From positions 1 to 29,991 of IMG/VR virus record IMGVR_UViG_3300020448_000027: 29,991 bases of DNA. One strand, 5' to 3'. Source of the stretch: a virus. The translations under genes were made by a program, and so were the position numbers. Below the pieces are notes generated by a model that did no database searches, was not told where the DNA came from, and was given only the letters and a program-made list of their open reading frames with translations. Positions 1 to 8,000 of this stretch are shown piece by piece; within the stretch, counting starts at the first letter, position 1; each line of letters begins with the position of its first letter.

Positions 1-1155
1 AACGGCATCTGAGTAGCCCCCAGAGAGTCCTAAACACTCTGTGACGTATAAATTACCATTAAGCATCTTAACGCAGCTTATAGCGGTCTGATCTTTACCC
101 TTTCCTGATGGGTCAACAAACATAACTGACCCTGTATATTCTATAAAGTCACCAAATTCTTGGGCAGGTCGGTAAAATCTATCGCCATTGAACCCTACAC
201 ATTGGAGATCTGTAATGACATATTCGGGATTATTAGACCAAATAATTTTTTCTGGTGCAAATTCTTTATTTACAGAAGCAATTACTAGGTCGTTTATCTT
301 TAAAGGGTATCTATCTTGATCTGAAAGGGTTGTATCTAGTTGAAACTGTAGATTGAACCCAGAACGACCATAGGAAGCTTCACGTTCCATCAAATCCTGT
401 GCAGAGAACCTTATAGGGTCTACAGGGTCATTAGGCTTTACAATCCCTTCTGTAAGCTTTCTGCTGATAATAGGAGCAAGTCTATCTCCATAGTTGTTTT
501 TTAAGTATGGGTAACGTGCAGTCCATATTCTTGTTTCATATCCTCTTTCTTCCAGTGTTAGGTACACAGAGTTTTCTACTTGTGGTGTACCAAGAAAGGT
601 AATCTTGCCATTTGGTTTTAGTATCGCTTCAAATTCTTTTACAGCTTCACTGAGTTTGTCTCTCATGGGCTGTGTATAGGAATTATTCGGAACCTCTACG
701 TCATCTGCGATAACTTCATCTGCCCTAGCTCCTGACATCTGCCCTAAGACACCCCTAGAAGAGCATGAGGGAGCATGGTCGGCTTGTGCAGGTTTTACAT
801 CAAAACTAACCTTACTGTTTCTCTGGTCGTCTCTGGGTATCAAATCAGCAAGTATTGGCATCTCATTGATAAGACGCATGGTAAATGTAGTAAAGTTATC
901 GGCTCTATCTTTACTGGCAGATACGACCAAGAATTTTAGCTGTGGATTCATACGAAGTTTCCATACTACATAGGTAGATGTAATCCAACTCTTACCTACA
1001 CCACGAAATCCTTGTATGATTTTACGTCTTGCACCATATTGTAGATATTCAGCAATATCTAACTGAACAGGTGTAGGATCTGGTAGGTTTAGATGTCTCC
1101 AAGTAACGATTAAGAAATATCTAAAGTCCTGTAGTTTTTCTGGTAGTGGTTGCAA
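1..1155 (-). CDS. terL: Terminase large subunit (T7 gp19-like), partial, C-terminus outside window
   Basis: This is the DNA-packaging motor ATPase and nuclease, which pumps phage DNA into the prohead through the portal. 385 codons are visible and the gene runs off the left edge. Seen in the translation: Walker A GFRGVGKS at residues 49-56, Walker B with acidic VIADDVE at 147-153, and the first nuclease aspartate in FVDPSGKGKDQTA (D348). The N-terminal stretch DFRYFLIVTWRHLNLPDPT aligns by eye with the start of T7 gp19. There is no ATG or GTG before Walker A. The only plausible start is a TTG at 1155-1153 directly after the TAA of the small terminase and in the same frame. Expression is therefore probably by termination-reinitiation, or possibly by stop-codon readthrough. 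The family assignment is firm; the start is inferred. Confidence 0.95.
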   Translation of the reverse strand, partial: MQPLPEKLQDFRYFLIVTWRHLNLPDPTPVQLDIAEYLQYGARRKIIQGFRGVGKSWITSTYVVWKLRMNPQLKFLVVSASKDRADNFTTFTMRLINEMPILADLIPRDDQRNSKVSFDVKPAQADHAPSCSSRGVLGQMSGARADEVIADDVEVPNNSYTQPMRDKLSEAVKEFEAILKPNGKITFLGTPQVENSVYLTLEERGYETRIWTARYPYLKNNYGDRLAPIISRKLTEGIVKPNDPVDPIRFSAQDLMEREASYGRSGFNLQFQLDTTLSDQDRYPLKINDLVIASVNKEFAPEKIIWSNNPEYVITDLQCVGFNGDRFYRPAQEFGDFIEYTGSVMFVDPSGKGKDQTAISCVKMLNGNLYVTECLGLSGGYSDAV

Positions 1156-1386
1156 TTATAGATCAGCTAAAGGTACAGCATCTAGGTCTGGTAGGTTGTT
1201 CATAATCTCTTCCATTGGGTTGTTTTCTACAGGAATACACTCAATACCATTATCTTTTAAAAACTGTCTAGCTACGTTTAAATCACCTGCCTTTGCTTCT
1301 CCACTTTTTATCAGATCAAGTATATGTTTTGCTAACTCATAATGTATGGTCTTAAGTATTTCTAAGTTTTTATCAGGGTCTGGCAT
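1156..1386 (-). CDS. terS: Terminase small subunit
   Basis: A 76-residue protein directly upstream of and in frame with the large terminase. It is close in size to T7 gp18 (about 89 aa), which recognises phage DNA and recruits the large subunit. The sequence has a helical N-terminal half (HYELAKHILDLIKSG) followed by a segment like VARQFLKDNGIE and an acidic end. That pattern is familiar from marine podophage small terminases. The assignment rests on position plus this similarity. Its TAA stop is immediately followed by the TTG used by the large subunit, so the two are probably translated as a coupled pair. Confidence 0.8.
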   Translation of the reverse strand: MPDPDKNLEILKTIHYELAKHILDLIKSGEAKAGDLNVARQFLKDNGIECIPVENNPMEEIMNNLPDLDAVPLADL

Positions 1387-1413
1387 GATTACTAGCTGTT
1401 TTGTTTAATATAA

Positions 1414-1722
1414 TCACTTTTTAGTTGTATTGCCAAATAATACATACCTAACTTTACCTAGGAATCCTTGTTTTTGTAGCTTTCTATATTGTCTTAGTTC
1501 TCTCTCAAGGTGATAATTCCTAGTTTCTGTATCAGAGATTTTTATTAGTGCAGACATCAGCAGCATATCTTGTAACCTGACGTGTTTTACAAGATCACAA
1601 CAATAATCTTTGATAACAAAATCTGGTAATTGTTGAACCTCCCTGCATTTAAGTTCTATTTCAAGTTCTACTTCGGGAGGAGGATTACCAATAAGAACAT
1701 TAAAAAATTCTTTGTGGTTCAT
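1414..1722 (-). CDS. Hypothetical protein, 102 aa
   Basis: I do not recognise this protein. It begins MNHKEFFNVLIGNPPPEVE and is rich in charged residues. A central region contains two cysteines next to each other (DYCCDLVKH), and a predicted helical stretch follows (TETRNYHLERELRQYRKLQKQ) before a basic end. It could be a small coiled-coil or DNA-packaging accessory protein. Its start lies one base from the stop of the upstream 54-aa gene, and 27 bases separate it from the small terminase, so it belongs to the terminase operon. The function is unknown. Confidence 0.7.
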   Translation of the reverse strand: MNHKEFFNVLIGNPPPEVELEIELKCREVQQLPDFVIKDYCCDLVKHVRLQDMLLMSALIKISDTETRNYHLERELRQYRKLQKQGFLGKVRYVLFGNTTKK

Positions 1723-1723
1723 A

Positions 1724-1888
1724 TCAGTTTAGTTTTGGGAATAGTTGTTGCTCTAACATATCCACAGCACGATCATCTAACGTGTTGGTAGTTTGTTTGC
1801 AGATAGCTCTAAGCAGATCGACTACTAATCTTTTTACAGCAGTTGTGGTAAAGAACTTTAGTAATACTGGTTTAAGTATTTTAAGCAT
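1724..1888 (-). CDS. Conserved small hypothetical protein, 54 aa
   Basis: A short gene that starts at ATG 1888-1886 and ends in TGA at 1724-1726, just before the ATG of the next gene. The product is basic and hydrophobic at the N-terminus (MLKILKPVLLKFFTTTAVKR), then LVVDLLRAICKQTTNTLDDR, and ends PKLN. Small proteins of this shape, an MLK-LKP start followed by VDLL and an NT-DD segment, occur near terminase genes in marine podophages and cyanophages as far as I can recall; their role is not known. An amphipathic N-terminal helix suggests membrane or protein contact. No strong Shine-Dalgarno is visible. Confidence 0.7.
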   Translation of the reverse strand: MLKILKPVLLKFFTTTAVKRLVVDLLRAICKQTTNTLDDRAVDMLEQQLFPKLN

Positions 1889-1936
1889 GGTTTGTTTGTT
1901 TTTCCAAACATAGCATACGCTACTGTATCTTGCCTT

Positions 1937-2524
1937 TTATCCTACTAACCGCTTGCGATAACTTGTTTTATCTTCTTCGTAATTTATATTTAAGACAAAT
2001 CTTAATTTTGTATCAGTCTGCCATACACCAGCATGAAGTGCATCACCGTCAGCAATAACACATCTATTCGCTTCAGATTTTACAAACTCTCCATCTTTAA
2101 ACTGTGTACCTCCGTTGTTTGTATTTAAATAAAGAATTGCAATTTTAGGTTTAGCTATTAAATTTAATTCTGGAAAATCTGCATGATACATTCCTTGATA
2201 CGATTTGTTTTGACCCATTATGCAAATAGATCTCATCTGCCAAAGTTTTTTTATTTTTAAAAGTTTTTTAATGCTTTTAATACCTTGGTAATTAAGTTCG
2301 TAAGCATCTGAATATTCGATACCGTCTGCATGTCGGTTAAACAACATTGCTTGAGCTTGTATTTCTATAAAATTTTTGTTAATAGCTTCCATTGCATTTG
2401 CTGTAAATGGTAAGACTCTATAACTAGGGCTTCCCATTATTTGACATGAAAACTGTCCAAAAACCTCTGGCGGTAAGAAGTTGTCTATAACTTGGATGGA
2501 ATTACTTATTTGTACTTCTGTCAT
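1937..2524 (-). CDS. 2-oxoglutarate/Fe(II)-dependent oxygenase (prolyl-4-hydroxylase-like)
   Basis: A 195-residue enzyme of the 2OG-Fe(II) dioxygenase superfamily, the double-stranded beta-helix fold that uses O2 and 2-oxoglutarate to hydroxylate a substrate. The metal triad is readable: H114 and D116 in YHADFP, and H164 in DALHAG. R175 in LRFVLNIN is the probable 2OG-binding arginine, 11 residues after the distal histidine. Length and motif spacing fit small P4H-like phage oxygenases, which are common accessory genes in marine phages. The substrate is unknown; a virion protein, DNA base or host protein are all possible. It lies between the terminase operon and the plus-strand cassette and is the last gene before the strand switch. 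Confidence 0.85.
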   Translation of the reverse strand: MTEVQISNSIQVIDNFLPPEVFGQFSCQIMGSPSYRVLPFTANAMEAINKNFIEIQAQAMLFNRHADGIEYSDAYELNYQGIKSIKKLLKIKKLWQMRSICIMGQNKSYQGMYHADFPELNLIAKPKIAILYLNTNNGGTQFKDGEFVKSEANRCVIADGDALHAGVWQTDTKLRFVLNINYEEDKTSYRKRLVG

Positions 2525-2570
2525 TTGCCTAAATAGTTAATTATGTATAGTATGACTAATAAAAGTAATT
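2525..2570. promoter_or_regulatory. Divergent intergenic region, possible promoter(s)
   Basis: This 46-base AT-rich gap is the only place where genes diverge in the window, so the plus-strand cassette needs a start of transcription in or near it. On the plus strand there is a TATAGT hexamer at 2546-2551, preceded at short spacing by TTGCCT at 2525-2530, a weak sigma70-like arrangement. No clear Shine-Dalgarno precedes the ATG at 2571. This is an inference from gene orientation with only weak sequence support. Confidence 0.3.
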
Positions 2571-2810
2571 ATGGAAGATCAAGAACCTAGTAGAGTCGAA
2601 ACCATTGTCAAAGTTTGTGTACTTCTTTGGTCGGCAACGCTATTATCTCTTTCATACTACGAACCGCCATCTGGCAAAAAGATTGTAGATTTTGACCCGA
2701 CATTTATTGCAAGTATTTTCAGTGCTTCCACTGCGTCACTAGGATTTCAGATAAAAAAGAAAAAAGATACTATAGTAGATAATAAGAACTCTAAAGTAGG
2801 CATCAAATGA
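2571..2810 (+). CDS. Small membrane protein, holin-like, 79 aa
   Basis: First gene of the only forward-strand cluster. The 79-residue product has an acidic N-terminus (MEDQEPSRVE), a first hydrophobic segment at about residues 12-29 and a second at about 43-60 (FIASIFSASTASLGF). A lysine-rich tail follows (IKKKKD). Two membrane spans with a charged tail and this size are typical of phage holins, which permeabilise the inner membrane for lysis. Similar short proteins sit in this position in marine cyanophages, by my recollection. The holin role is inferred; no experimental-type motif proves it. Its TGA overlaps the ATG of the next gene (ATGA), implying translational coupling. Confidence 0.65.
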   Translation: MEDQEPSRVETIVKVCVLLWSATLLSLSYYEPPSGKKIVDFDPTFIASIFSASTASLGFQIKKKKDTIVDNKNSKVGIK

Positions 2811-3172
2811 AAAAACTACTCTTACTAGGTTTATTTTTAGTTGCACCTTGTTACGCAAACGGAGTACCAACTTGGAGTACTGGTTCTAGCAACCGCACAG
2901 AAAATACTACTCAGACTATAACTCGCAGCATAGTTACTCAGAAATATGGGTCTGCTCTAAATACTTGGGAAGGCTCTAATATTCAAGTTACCAGTGCTTC
3001 TAGTGGTGGTATTACTGATTCAGACGCAGTATTTACACCTTATACAACCTCTGCTGATTGGTCATTAAATGTGACTACCAGAGCAGCAGGGGCTAAAATA
3101 GAAGAAATCACACAGAATGACTCGATTACGACTACTAGCGTTATCACTTCTTTGTCTGTGTTTAGTCAGTAA
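2807..3172 (+). CDS. Predicted secreted protein, 121 aa, Thr/Ser-rich
   Basis: The product starts with a textbook signal peptide: MKK, a hydrophobic core (LLLLGLFLVAP) and a probable cleavage after CYA near residue 17. The mature part is very rich in threonine, serine and asparagine and low in charge, with alternating residues suggesting beta structure. I recognise the general type from marine cyanophages (signal peptide, then PxWS, then a Thr-rich body ending in SVF), where it is uncharacterised. Export to the periplasm points to a role in lysis or the host envelope. It overlaps the upstream gene by 4 bases and the downstream gene by 56 bases. Confidence 0.7.
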   Translation: MKKLLLLGLFLVAPCYANGVPTWSTGSSNRTENTTQTITRSIVTQKYGSALNTWEGSNIQVTSASSGGITDSDAVFTPYTTSADWSLNVTTRAAGAKIEEITQNDSITTTSVITSLSVFSQ

Positions 3173-3677
3173 GGCAAAGGCTGAAGGCGATACTAACGTA
3201 CAGGCACAGCCAAATGCTGTAGGTAATTCATCAATAATTAATCAGAATATGAATGTTAATAATGGAATGACAGGTAAGCAGCAGTTTGGAAATTTAGTAT
3301 GTAGTCAACCAACAATGTCATTCACTCCTTTTTATACAGGTAATGATGCAGAAAATACTGAAAGTGAAACGTATAGTATCAATGAAGGTTGGGGATTTCA
3401 GATGTCTTTTATGGTTCCTTTAGGAGTTAATAATAAGACCTGTCAAGATTTAGCAGACGTAAAGCTAAAACTAGCCAAAGAAGAACTAGACAAAAATATA
3501 CATGATAAGCAATTAGTGAGAGTTTTAAAGTGTTCACAACTTCACGCATCAGGTTATATGATTAACCCTAAATCAGAATTTGCTTATATCTGTAATGACG
3601 TAATAAATATTAGAAGTTATGTAAAAGCTAATCCTTCTTTGTTTGCAGATCCTTTACCTCCTTCTTCAGAACCTTAG
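3117..3677 (+). CDS. Predicted secreted protein, 186 aa
   Basis: Third gene of the forward cassette. It has an N-terminal signal peptide (MTRLRLLALSLLCLCLV) with likely cleavage after AKA near residue 22. The mature region holds NVNNG-type polar sequence, a conserved-looking core (CSQPTMSFTPFYTGND, then WGFQMSFMVPLG) and cysteines that could form disulfides in the periplasm. A charged helix (LKLAKEELDKNIHD) follows, then a C-terminal region with two further cysteines (LKCSQLH, YICNDV). Related proteins occur in marine cyanophages by my recollection; the function is not established. The start overlaps the previous gene by 56 bases. The last 50 bases overlap the 3' end of a gene on the opposite strand, so the two are convergent. 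Confidence 0.72.
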   Translation: MTRLRLLALSLLCLCLVSKAKAEGDTNVQAQPNAVGNSSIINQNMNVNNGMTGKQQFGNLVCSQPTMSFTPFYTGNDAENTESETYSINEGWGFQMSFMVPLGVNNKTCQDLADVKLKLAKEELDKNIHDKQLVRVLKCSQLHASGYMINPKSEFAYICNDVINIRSYVKANPSLFADPLPPSSEP

Positions 3678-4110
3678 TAAACATTTTCTTAAATGTTTTC
3701 TTGATAAAAGCCAGTACAGACTGCATAGCAATACCACCTGCTACGCTAACAACGCTTGCTGTACCTGCTGCTATTACACTTGACGCTATAACCTCTGGTG
3801 CAGGTATAGGCATTTCACCAAAAAAAGGTATATTAAAAGTAGCTACAGATTCAGATGATAAAGTTTCTTTGGGGATTGGCAGGTTTGTCGGTATTGTCTC
3901 TGGTGTTAGTTCTAACGCTTCCTCCGTTGAAGATGCTTTATCTTTTTCAGCAGAAGATCCCTGATCTCCCAGACCCGACTCAACTTGTTCCAGACTCGGT
4001 AAAAGAACTGGATCTAGATATGGAATCTCTGCCACAGGTGGATAAAAAATTGTTCTAGGTGGTACTAAGAAGTAATCTGTATCAGGCAGATTAATCTCAG
4101 GTATGTCCAT
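3628..4110 (-). CDS. Proline/glutamate-rich protein with C-terminal hydrophobic segment, 160 aa
   Basis: The N-terminal half is rich in Pro, Glu and aliphatic residues (MDIPEINLPDTDYF), followed by an acidic Ser/Glu linker. After PEV at about residue 110 comes a strongly hydrophobic, small-residue segment (IASSVIAAGTASVVSVAGG) that looks like a membrane span. A lysine-rich tail follows (FIKKTFKKMFTKVLKKEV). The layout of proline-rich head, one span and basic tail is familiar from cyanophage accessory proteins beside holin-like genes. The ATG overlaps the stop of the upstream 47-aa gene (TAATG), which supports translation. The 3' end overlaps the convergent secreted-protein gene by 50 bases. 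Function unknown; membrane association is inferred. Confidence 0.7.
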   Translation of the reverse strand: MDIPEINLPDTDYFLVPPRTIFYPPVAEIPYLDPVLLPSLEQVESGLGDQGSSAEKDKASSTEEALELTPETIPTNLPIPKETLSSESVATFNIPFFGEMPIPAPEVIASSVIAAGTASVVSVAGGIAMQSVLAFIKKTFKKMFTKVLKKEVKDLQTKKD

Positions 4111-4253
4111 TATTCTTCAGTTCTATCTTTAATAATTGCAGTTAGTTCAATAATTCTAGTTTTGCATTGGTTTATAACATTTTGTGCTTGGTTATGCTTA
4201 GTAATTACTTCTTGTAATTCAGCTTGCAATTCTTCAGTTGTAGATTTTGTCAT
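4110..4253 (-). CDS. Small coiled-coil protein, 47 aa
   Basis: A short gene held between two TAATG junctions: its ATG at 4253-4251 overlaps the stop of the upstream gene, and its TAA overlaps the ATG downstream. The product (starts MTKSTTEELQAELQEV) has heptad-like spacing of hydrophobic residues and many Gln and Glu, consistent with one helical coiled coil. A similar tiny helical protein precedes the proline-rich membrane protein in marine phages I have in mind. It could be a partner or chaperone of that protein; this is inference. Confidence 0.7.
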   Translation of the reverse strand: MTKSTTEELQAELQEVITKHNQAQNVINQCKTRIIELTAIIKDRTEE

Positions 4254-4546
4254 TATTCTGGTTTAGGATATTTAGCTTTTACAGGATCAATCATATCTGT
4301 TTTCCATTTGTCGATACCGTTGTGGTAGATATAGTCAAGTTGCGATCCCAAAGAAGGATAACCGTCTGGTTCAAATAATCTATCTGTTTGATATTTTAAT
4401 TTATTTAACTCTTCTCTTGCTTTTTTTACTTTCTCTTCATCATATTTAAAAGTGTTGCCATCTTTTTCAAAACACCCCTGTCCGTCTATTATTGTAAGCT
4501 CCATGTCGGGATAAGCGTGATAAATAGCTTCTTGGTCGTATAACAT
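4253..4546 (-). CDS. Probable tail fibre assembly/accessory protein, 97 aa
   Basis: The open frame extends to an ATG at 4648. The ATG at 4546-4544 is preferred because it forms a TAATG overlap with the upstream gene, as at neighbouring junctions, and avoids about 100 bases of overlap. The product begins MLYDQEAIYH. It has a central lysine/glutamate helix (EEKVKKAREELNKLK) and a C-terminal segment YPSLGSQLDYIYHNGID ending in YPKPE. That end (YPS-QLD-IYHNG-W then K-KYP) recurs in small proteins beside phage tail fibres and in tail-fibre assembly chaperones. The role in fibre folding is inferred from this and from position. Confidence 0.72.
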   Translation of the reverse strand: MLYDQEAIYHAYPDMELTIIDGQGCFEKDGNTFKYDEEKVKKAREELNKLKYQTDRLFEPDGYPSLGSQLDYIYHNGIDKWKTDMIDPVKAKYPKPE

Positions 4547-5052
4547 TAGTGTGCAATCTCCTGTATCATAAAAGTAGATGTGCCAACAGTAATATTCGGG
4601 CTTTGTCCAGTTATAAAAAGAGGCGCCCAAGTATATCGTGTAGCCCACGCAACTCTATATGTAGACGAAGTTGTATTGCTGGGGGTATAAAGTAACCGTG
4701 CAGTATTCATAAAGTTAAAGTGGTGTGTATGGTCGCTACTATGAGCAGACATATTGCAGTTAGAAATACCGTTATATATGGTTCCACCACTTCCTATGTT
4801 TCCTATCTGTGAGCCGTCCCTTTCAAATCTAAATCCAAACCCTGTAGCACCCCACCATCTTCCAGAAATGGGGGCGTGTACAGTTATAAGAAGTTGATTA
4901 GTAGAAGTTTCTGCTGCGTAGCTAGTTATTTCTAAACCTGTACTTACATAAGATGTGCTTGTAGTTGATGCTCTGGTATTAACAGTTTGAACTGTAGTCT
5001 TTATAATTCTACCTTCAGAAGAGTTAGTACCGTCTGCATAATATATAGCCAT
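4546..5052 (-). CDS. Putative tail fibre-associated structural protein, 168 aa
   Basis: A 168-residue protein directly downstream of the tail fibre, joined by a TAATG overlap. It is rich in Thr and Ser, contains a run like TVNTRASTTSTSYVSTG, aromatic Gly-rich stretches (RWWGATGFGFRF) and a His cluster (HSSDHTHHFNF). This looks like a beta-sandwich module of the kind found at the distal end of marine phage tail fibres (a 'VQTVNT...STSYV.TG' start). It may form part of the receptor-binding tip or a separate host-range protein. The structural role is inferred; no enzyme motif is visible. Confidence 0.65.
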   Translation of the reverse strand: MAIYYADGTNSSEGRIIKTTVQTVNTRASTTSTSYVSTGLEITSYAAETSTNQLLITVHAPISGRWWGATGFGFRFERDGSQIGNIGSGGTIYNGISNCNMSAHSSDHTHHFNFMNTARLLYTPSNTTSSTYRVAWATRYTWAPLFITGQSPNITVGTSTFMIQEIAH

Positions 5053-8000
5053 TATGATACCTCAATTAAATTAAACTTATACTTTTTGCCATTGCGTTTG
5101 TTAATCAAGAATAGCGACTCCTCTCCTTCTTGTATAGTATAACTTCCCCAAGTTCCGTCAACATCATTAGATGAACCTTCGTTAGATAAGTTAAGGTCAT
5201 TGGTGTAGATGTTTCTCCAACGATATGATGATGTACCTAAATCTGATGCGTTGTTACTACCGGGAAGTATATTTCCAGTGTTTGTTATTAAAGCTCTATT
5301 AGAACCACCAGTATCTCTAAAATATAAGTTACCTTGATATTGAAAATAACTATTACTTGGATCAGCTTGTATTTTTATACCACCATTATATTCTCCAGCC
5401 CAAGTACCAGCAGCAATACGAAAATCATTAGTAGAGGGAATCTGTACGCCAGTTGAAGCTGTCTCAAACTTTTTAGCGTTGTCGTGATATAACTCACACT
5501 GCCCATTTGCTACAAAAACAGCCATATTTTCGCTACCATCACCATTAAGAAAATGATGTCTAGTGTTTGAATAATAAGCTAAAGGATGACTAGAACTTTT
5601 AAGAACTGAAGATGAGCCATCGTGAAAAATTTGTAAGTCATCACCATTTCCAAATGTTACTTTGGAGTTATCTAAACCAGCAAGTTGTCCTGTCCATATA
5701 GCTCCATAACTTTTGGTTTCAAACTTTTTACTGTTGTCGTAATATAGCTCTACTGCTCCGTTTGCTACAGCATTAATCATGTCTTCGTCTGTAGTACTCT
5801 TAACAGTAAAGCCACCATTACCATTAGAAACTCTTATATTTACATCTCCATTAGTTTGTGTACTTCTGATAAATAAATCTCCAATACCATCATTATCAAT
5901 GTAAGAATGTACCCCAGAATGGTAAATATCTAGATCTTCACCTGTTCCAATTTTTATTTTATCGTTATCAGCCATGAGAATATCATTACCATTACTTGCT
6001 AAGTCACCGCCTAGCTGTGGTGAACTGTCGTTAACAACTTCTGTAGATATGTTTCCAACTGTTGTGTTAAGTGCAGCTATATCTACACCATCAACTGTTC
6101 CTGAGACTGTGATATTTCCTGTTACGTCAATACCAGCAGAAAAATCACAATTACCACTAATTGTTGTTTGACCATTAGAAGCTATAGTTAATCTGCCAGT
6201 ATCAGAGTCAATATCTTTAATAGCAAAAGTACCATCATCATTTTGGATATGAAAGTCGTTCTCGTTATTGCTATCATTTAAAACTAATTTAGGTTTTGTT
6301 CCAGTAATTGTTATATCGTTACTACCTAAAGTTCCTGTTGTGGCTATGTTTTGGTCAGATAATAAACTTACAATTTCACTAGCTGTTTGATCTGCTGTCG
6401 CACCTGTCTCAATACCATCTAACTTTGTACCATCAGTACTTAGATCACGACCATCTACGTTACCAGATACAACAATATTACCTGTCACAGAAGTTCCTGT
6501 ACTGGTAATTTCTATTTTTGTATTACCACCAGTTTGTAATTTTAAACTGCCTGTACCTTGATCGTTAATTACAGAATCACTACCGTTATGAAATATCTCT
6601 AATCCATCAGAACTTGTACCAAATATAGATTTTACGTTGTCGTTATGTATGTTACTACCAGTAAATGTGTTACCAGTAACAACAGCAAAGCTACCTGTAG
6701 CTGTTACACCATCTACCCAAGCACTACCTGTATAAACTTTAAGTGAATCAGATGTAGTGTTAAAAAATAAATCTCCAACATCTAAGCTATCTGTAGGGTT
6801 GCTTGCACCTATACGATATGTATTAGCAAAACTGTTAACGCTTGATATATTAGTTGCTACTGTGTTTACGTTAGTAATTGACCCACCAACATTATTTACA
6901 TTTGTTATTGCATTGCCAACTGTATTAACATTAGAGATTGATCCAGCAACTATACCAACATTATCATCAATAACATTTATGGTGTTACCCATAGAGTTAC
7001 CATGTGATGTGCAATAGTACTTAAGTGAACTAGGTGCGTTAGCTGCTACAACAATAACTACAGTTGCACCAGAATTGCCAGCAGTTCCGTTTGTTGTAAC
7101 TCCTGTAGTGTAAGAGTTGTCGCTGCTGTCTCTAAAAGCTAAAGGGTGTCCGCTATTGCTGCTGTCAGCTAAATTAAATGTATATGTTTTACCTCTAGCA
7201 AGTTTTAGTACAGGTGTTTGTACACTATCTATAAAGTATTTATTGCCACTTACGTTTTGTACTGTAACTGTAAATGTTTGGTTAGCACCTGCGGAGTTAC
7301 TTACGCTATTTACATTTGTGATGTTGTTACCAACATTATTTACGTTGGTCACGTTAGTAGCAACAGTATCCATATCACTAATAACATCAGCTACAGCTAG
7401 TGTGTTCATGTCACTTATAACATCAGCTACAGCCAACGTATTCATATCGCTAACAATATCTGCTGTCGCAAGGGTATTCATATCAGCAACAACATCTGTT
7501 GTGCCTAGTATTGCCATATCTGCTACTGCGTCAGCAGTTCCTAATCTGCCTATCTCTACAGCTTTACCAGCTACAGTTGTTACCTCTGTTGCTTTTGGTA
7601 CTAATCTATGAAATGAGTATGTATGAAGCGTGGTTGTAGATTCTACTAAAAATCCAAAACCAGAAGGTATAGTAGTTGGTACATCAGTAATAGTAATATT
7701 TGCATTATCAGCTACGTTACCATTTGCTACAGTTACAGTTGTACCACTAGGAACTAAGTTTGTAGTTGCTGCTTTAATACTTAATACTGCTGCTTGTCCT
7801 GTGACTCCTTGTGGGTTTACGTTTGGAAAAGCTTGTTCACTAGCAATAATAGTAAAACCACCAACATCATCTATAAGGTCAATTATTCTGTCATTTATAG
7901 CTGCGGTAGTTGCAATGGTTGTATCGTTATCTGGGAATGTTTGACCATCTTTTATTGTGTCACCAGTACTGATATTAAAAAATCTAGCGTCAGCAGCAGC

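Noticed and set aside
3855-4058. Plus-strand 67-codon frame with a hydrophobic N-terminus after the forward cassette
   Set aside because: It lies fully inside the minus-strand proline-rich gene, which has TAATG coupling and a more credible protein layout. There is no Shine-Dalgarno before its ATG.
4547-4648. Longer start for the small fibre-accessory gene
   Set aside because: It would overlap the upstream gene by about 100 bases; the ATG at 4546 makes a TAATG overlap like its neighbours.
7117-7611. Plus-strand 164-codon frame opposite the tail fibre
   Set aside because: It is a mirror of the repeat-rich fibre sequence; the product is a low-complexity Ser/Thr/Leu/Val string with no start signal.
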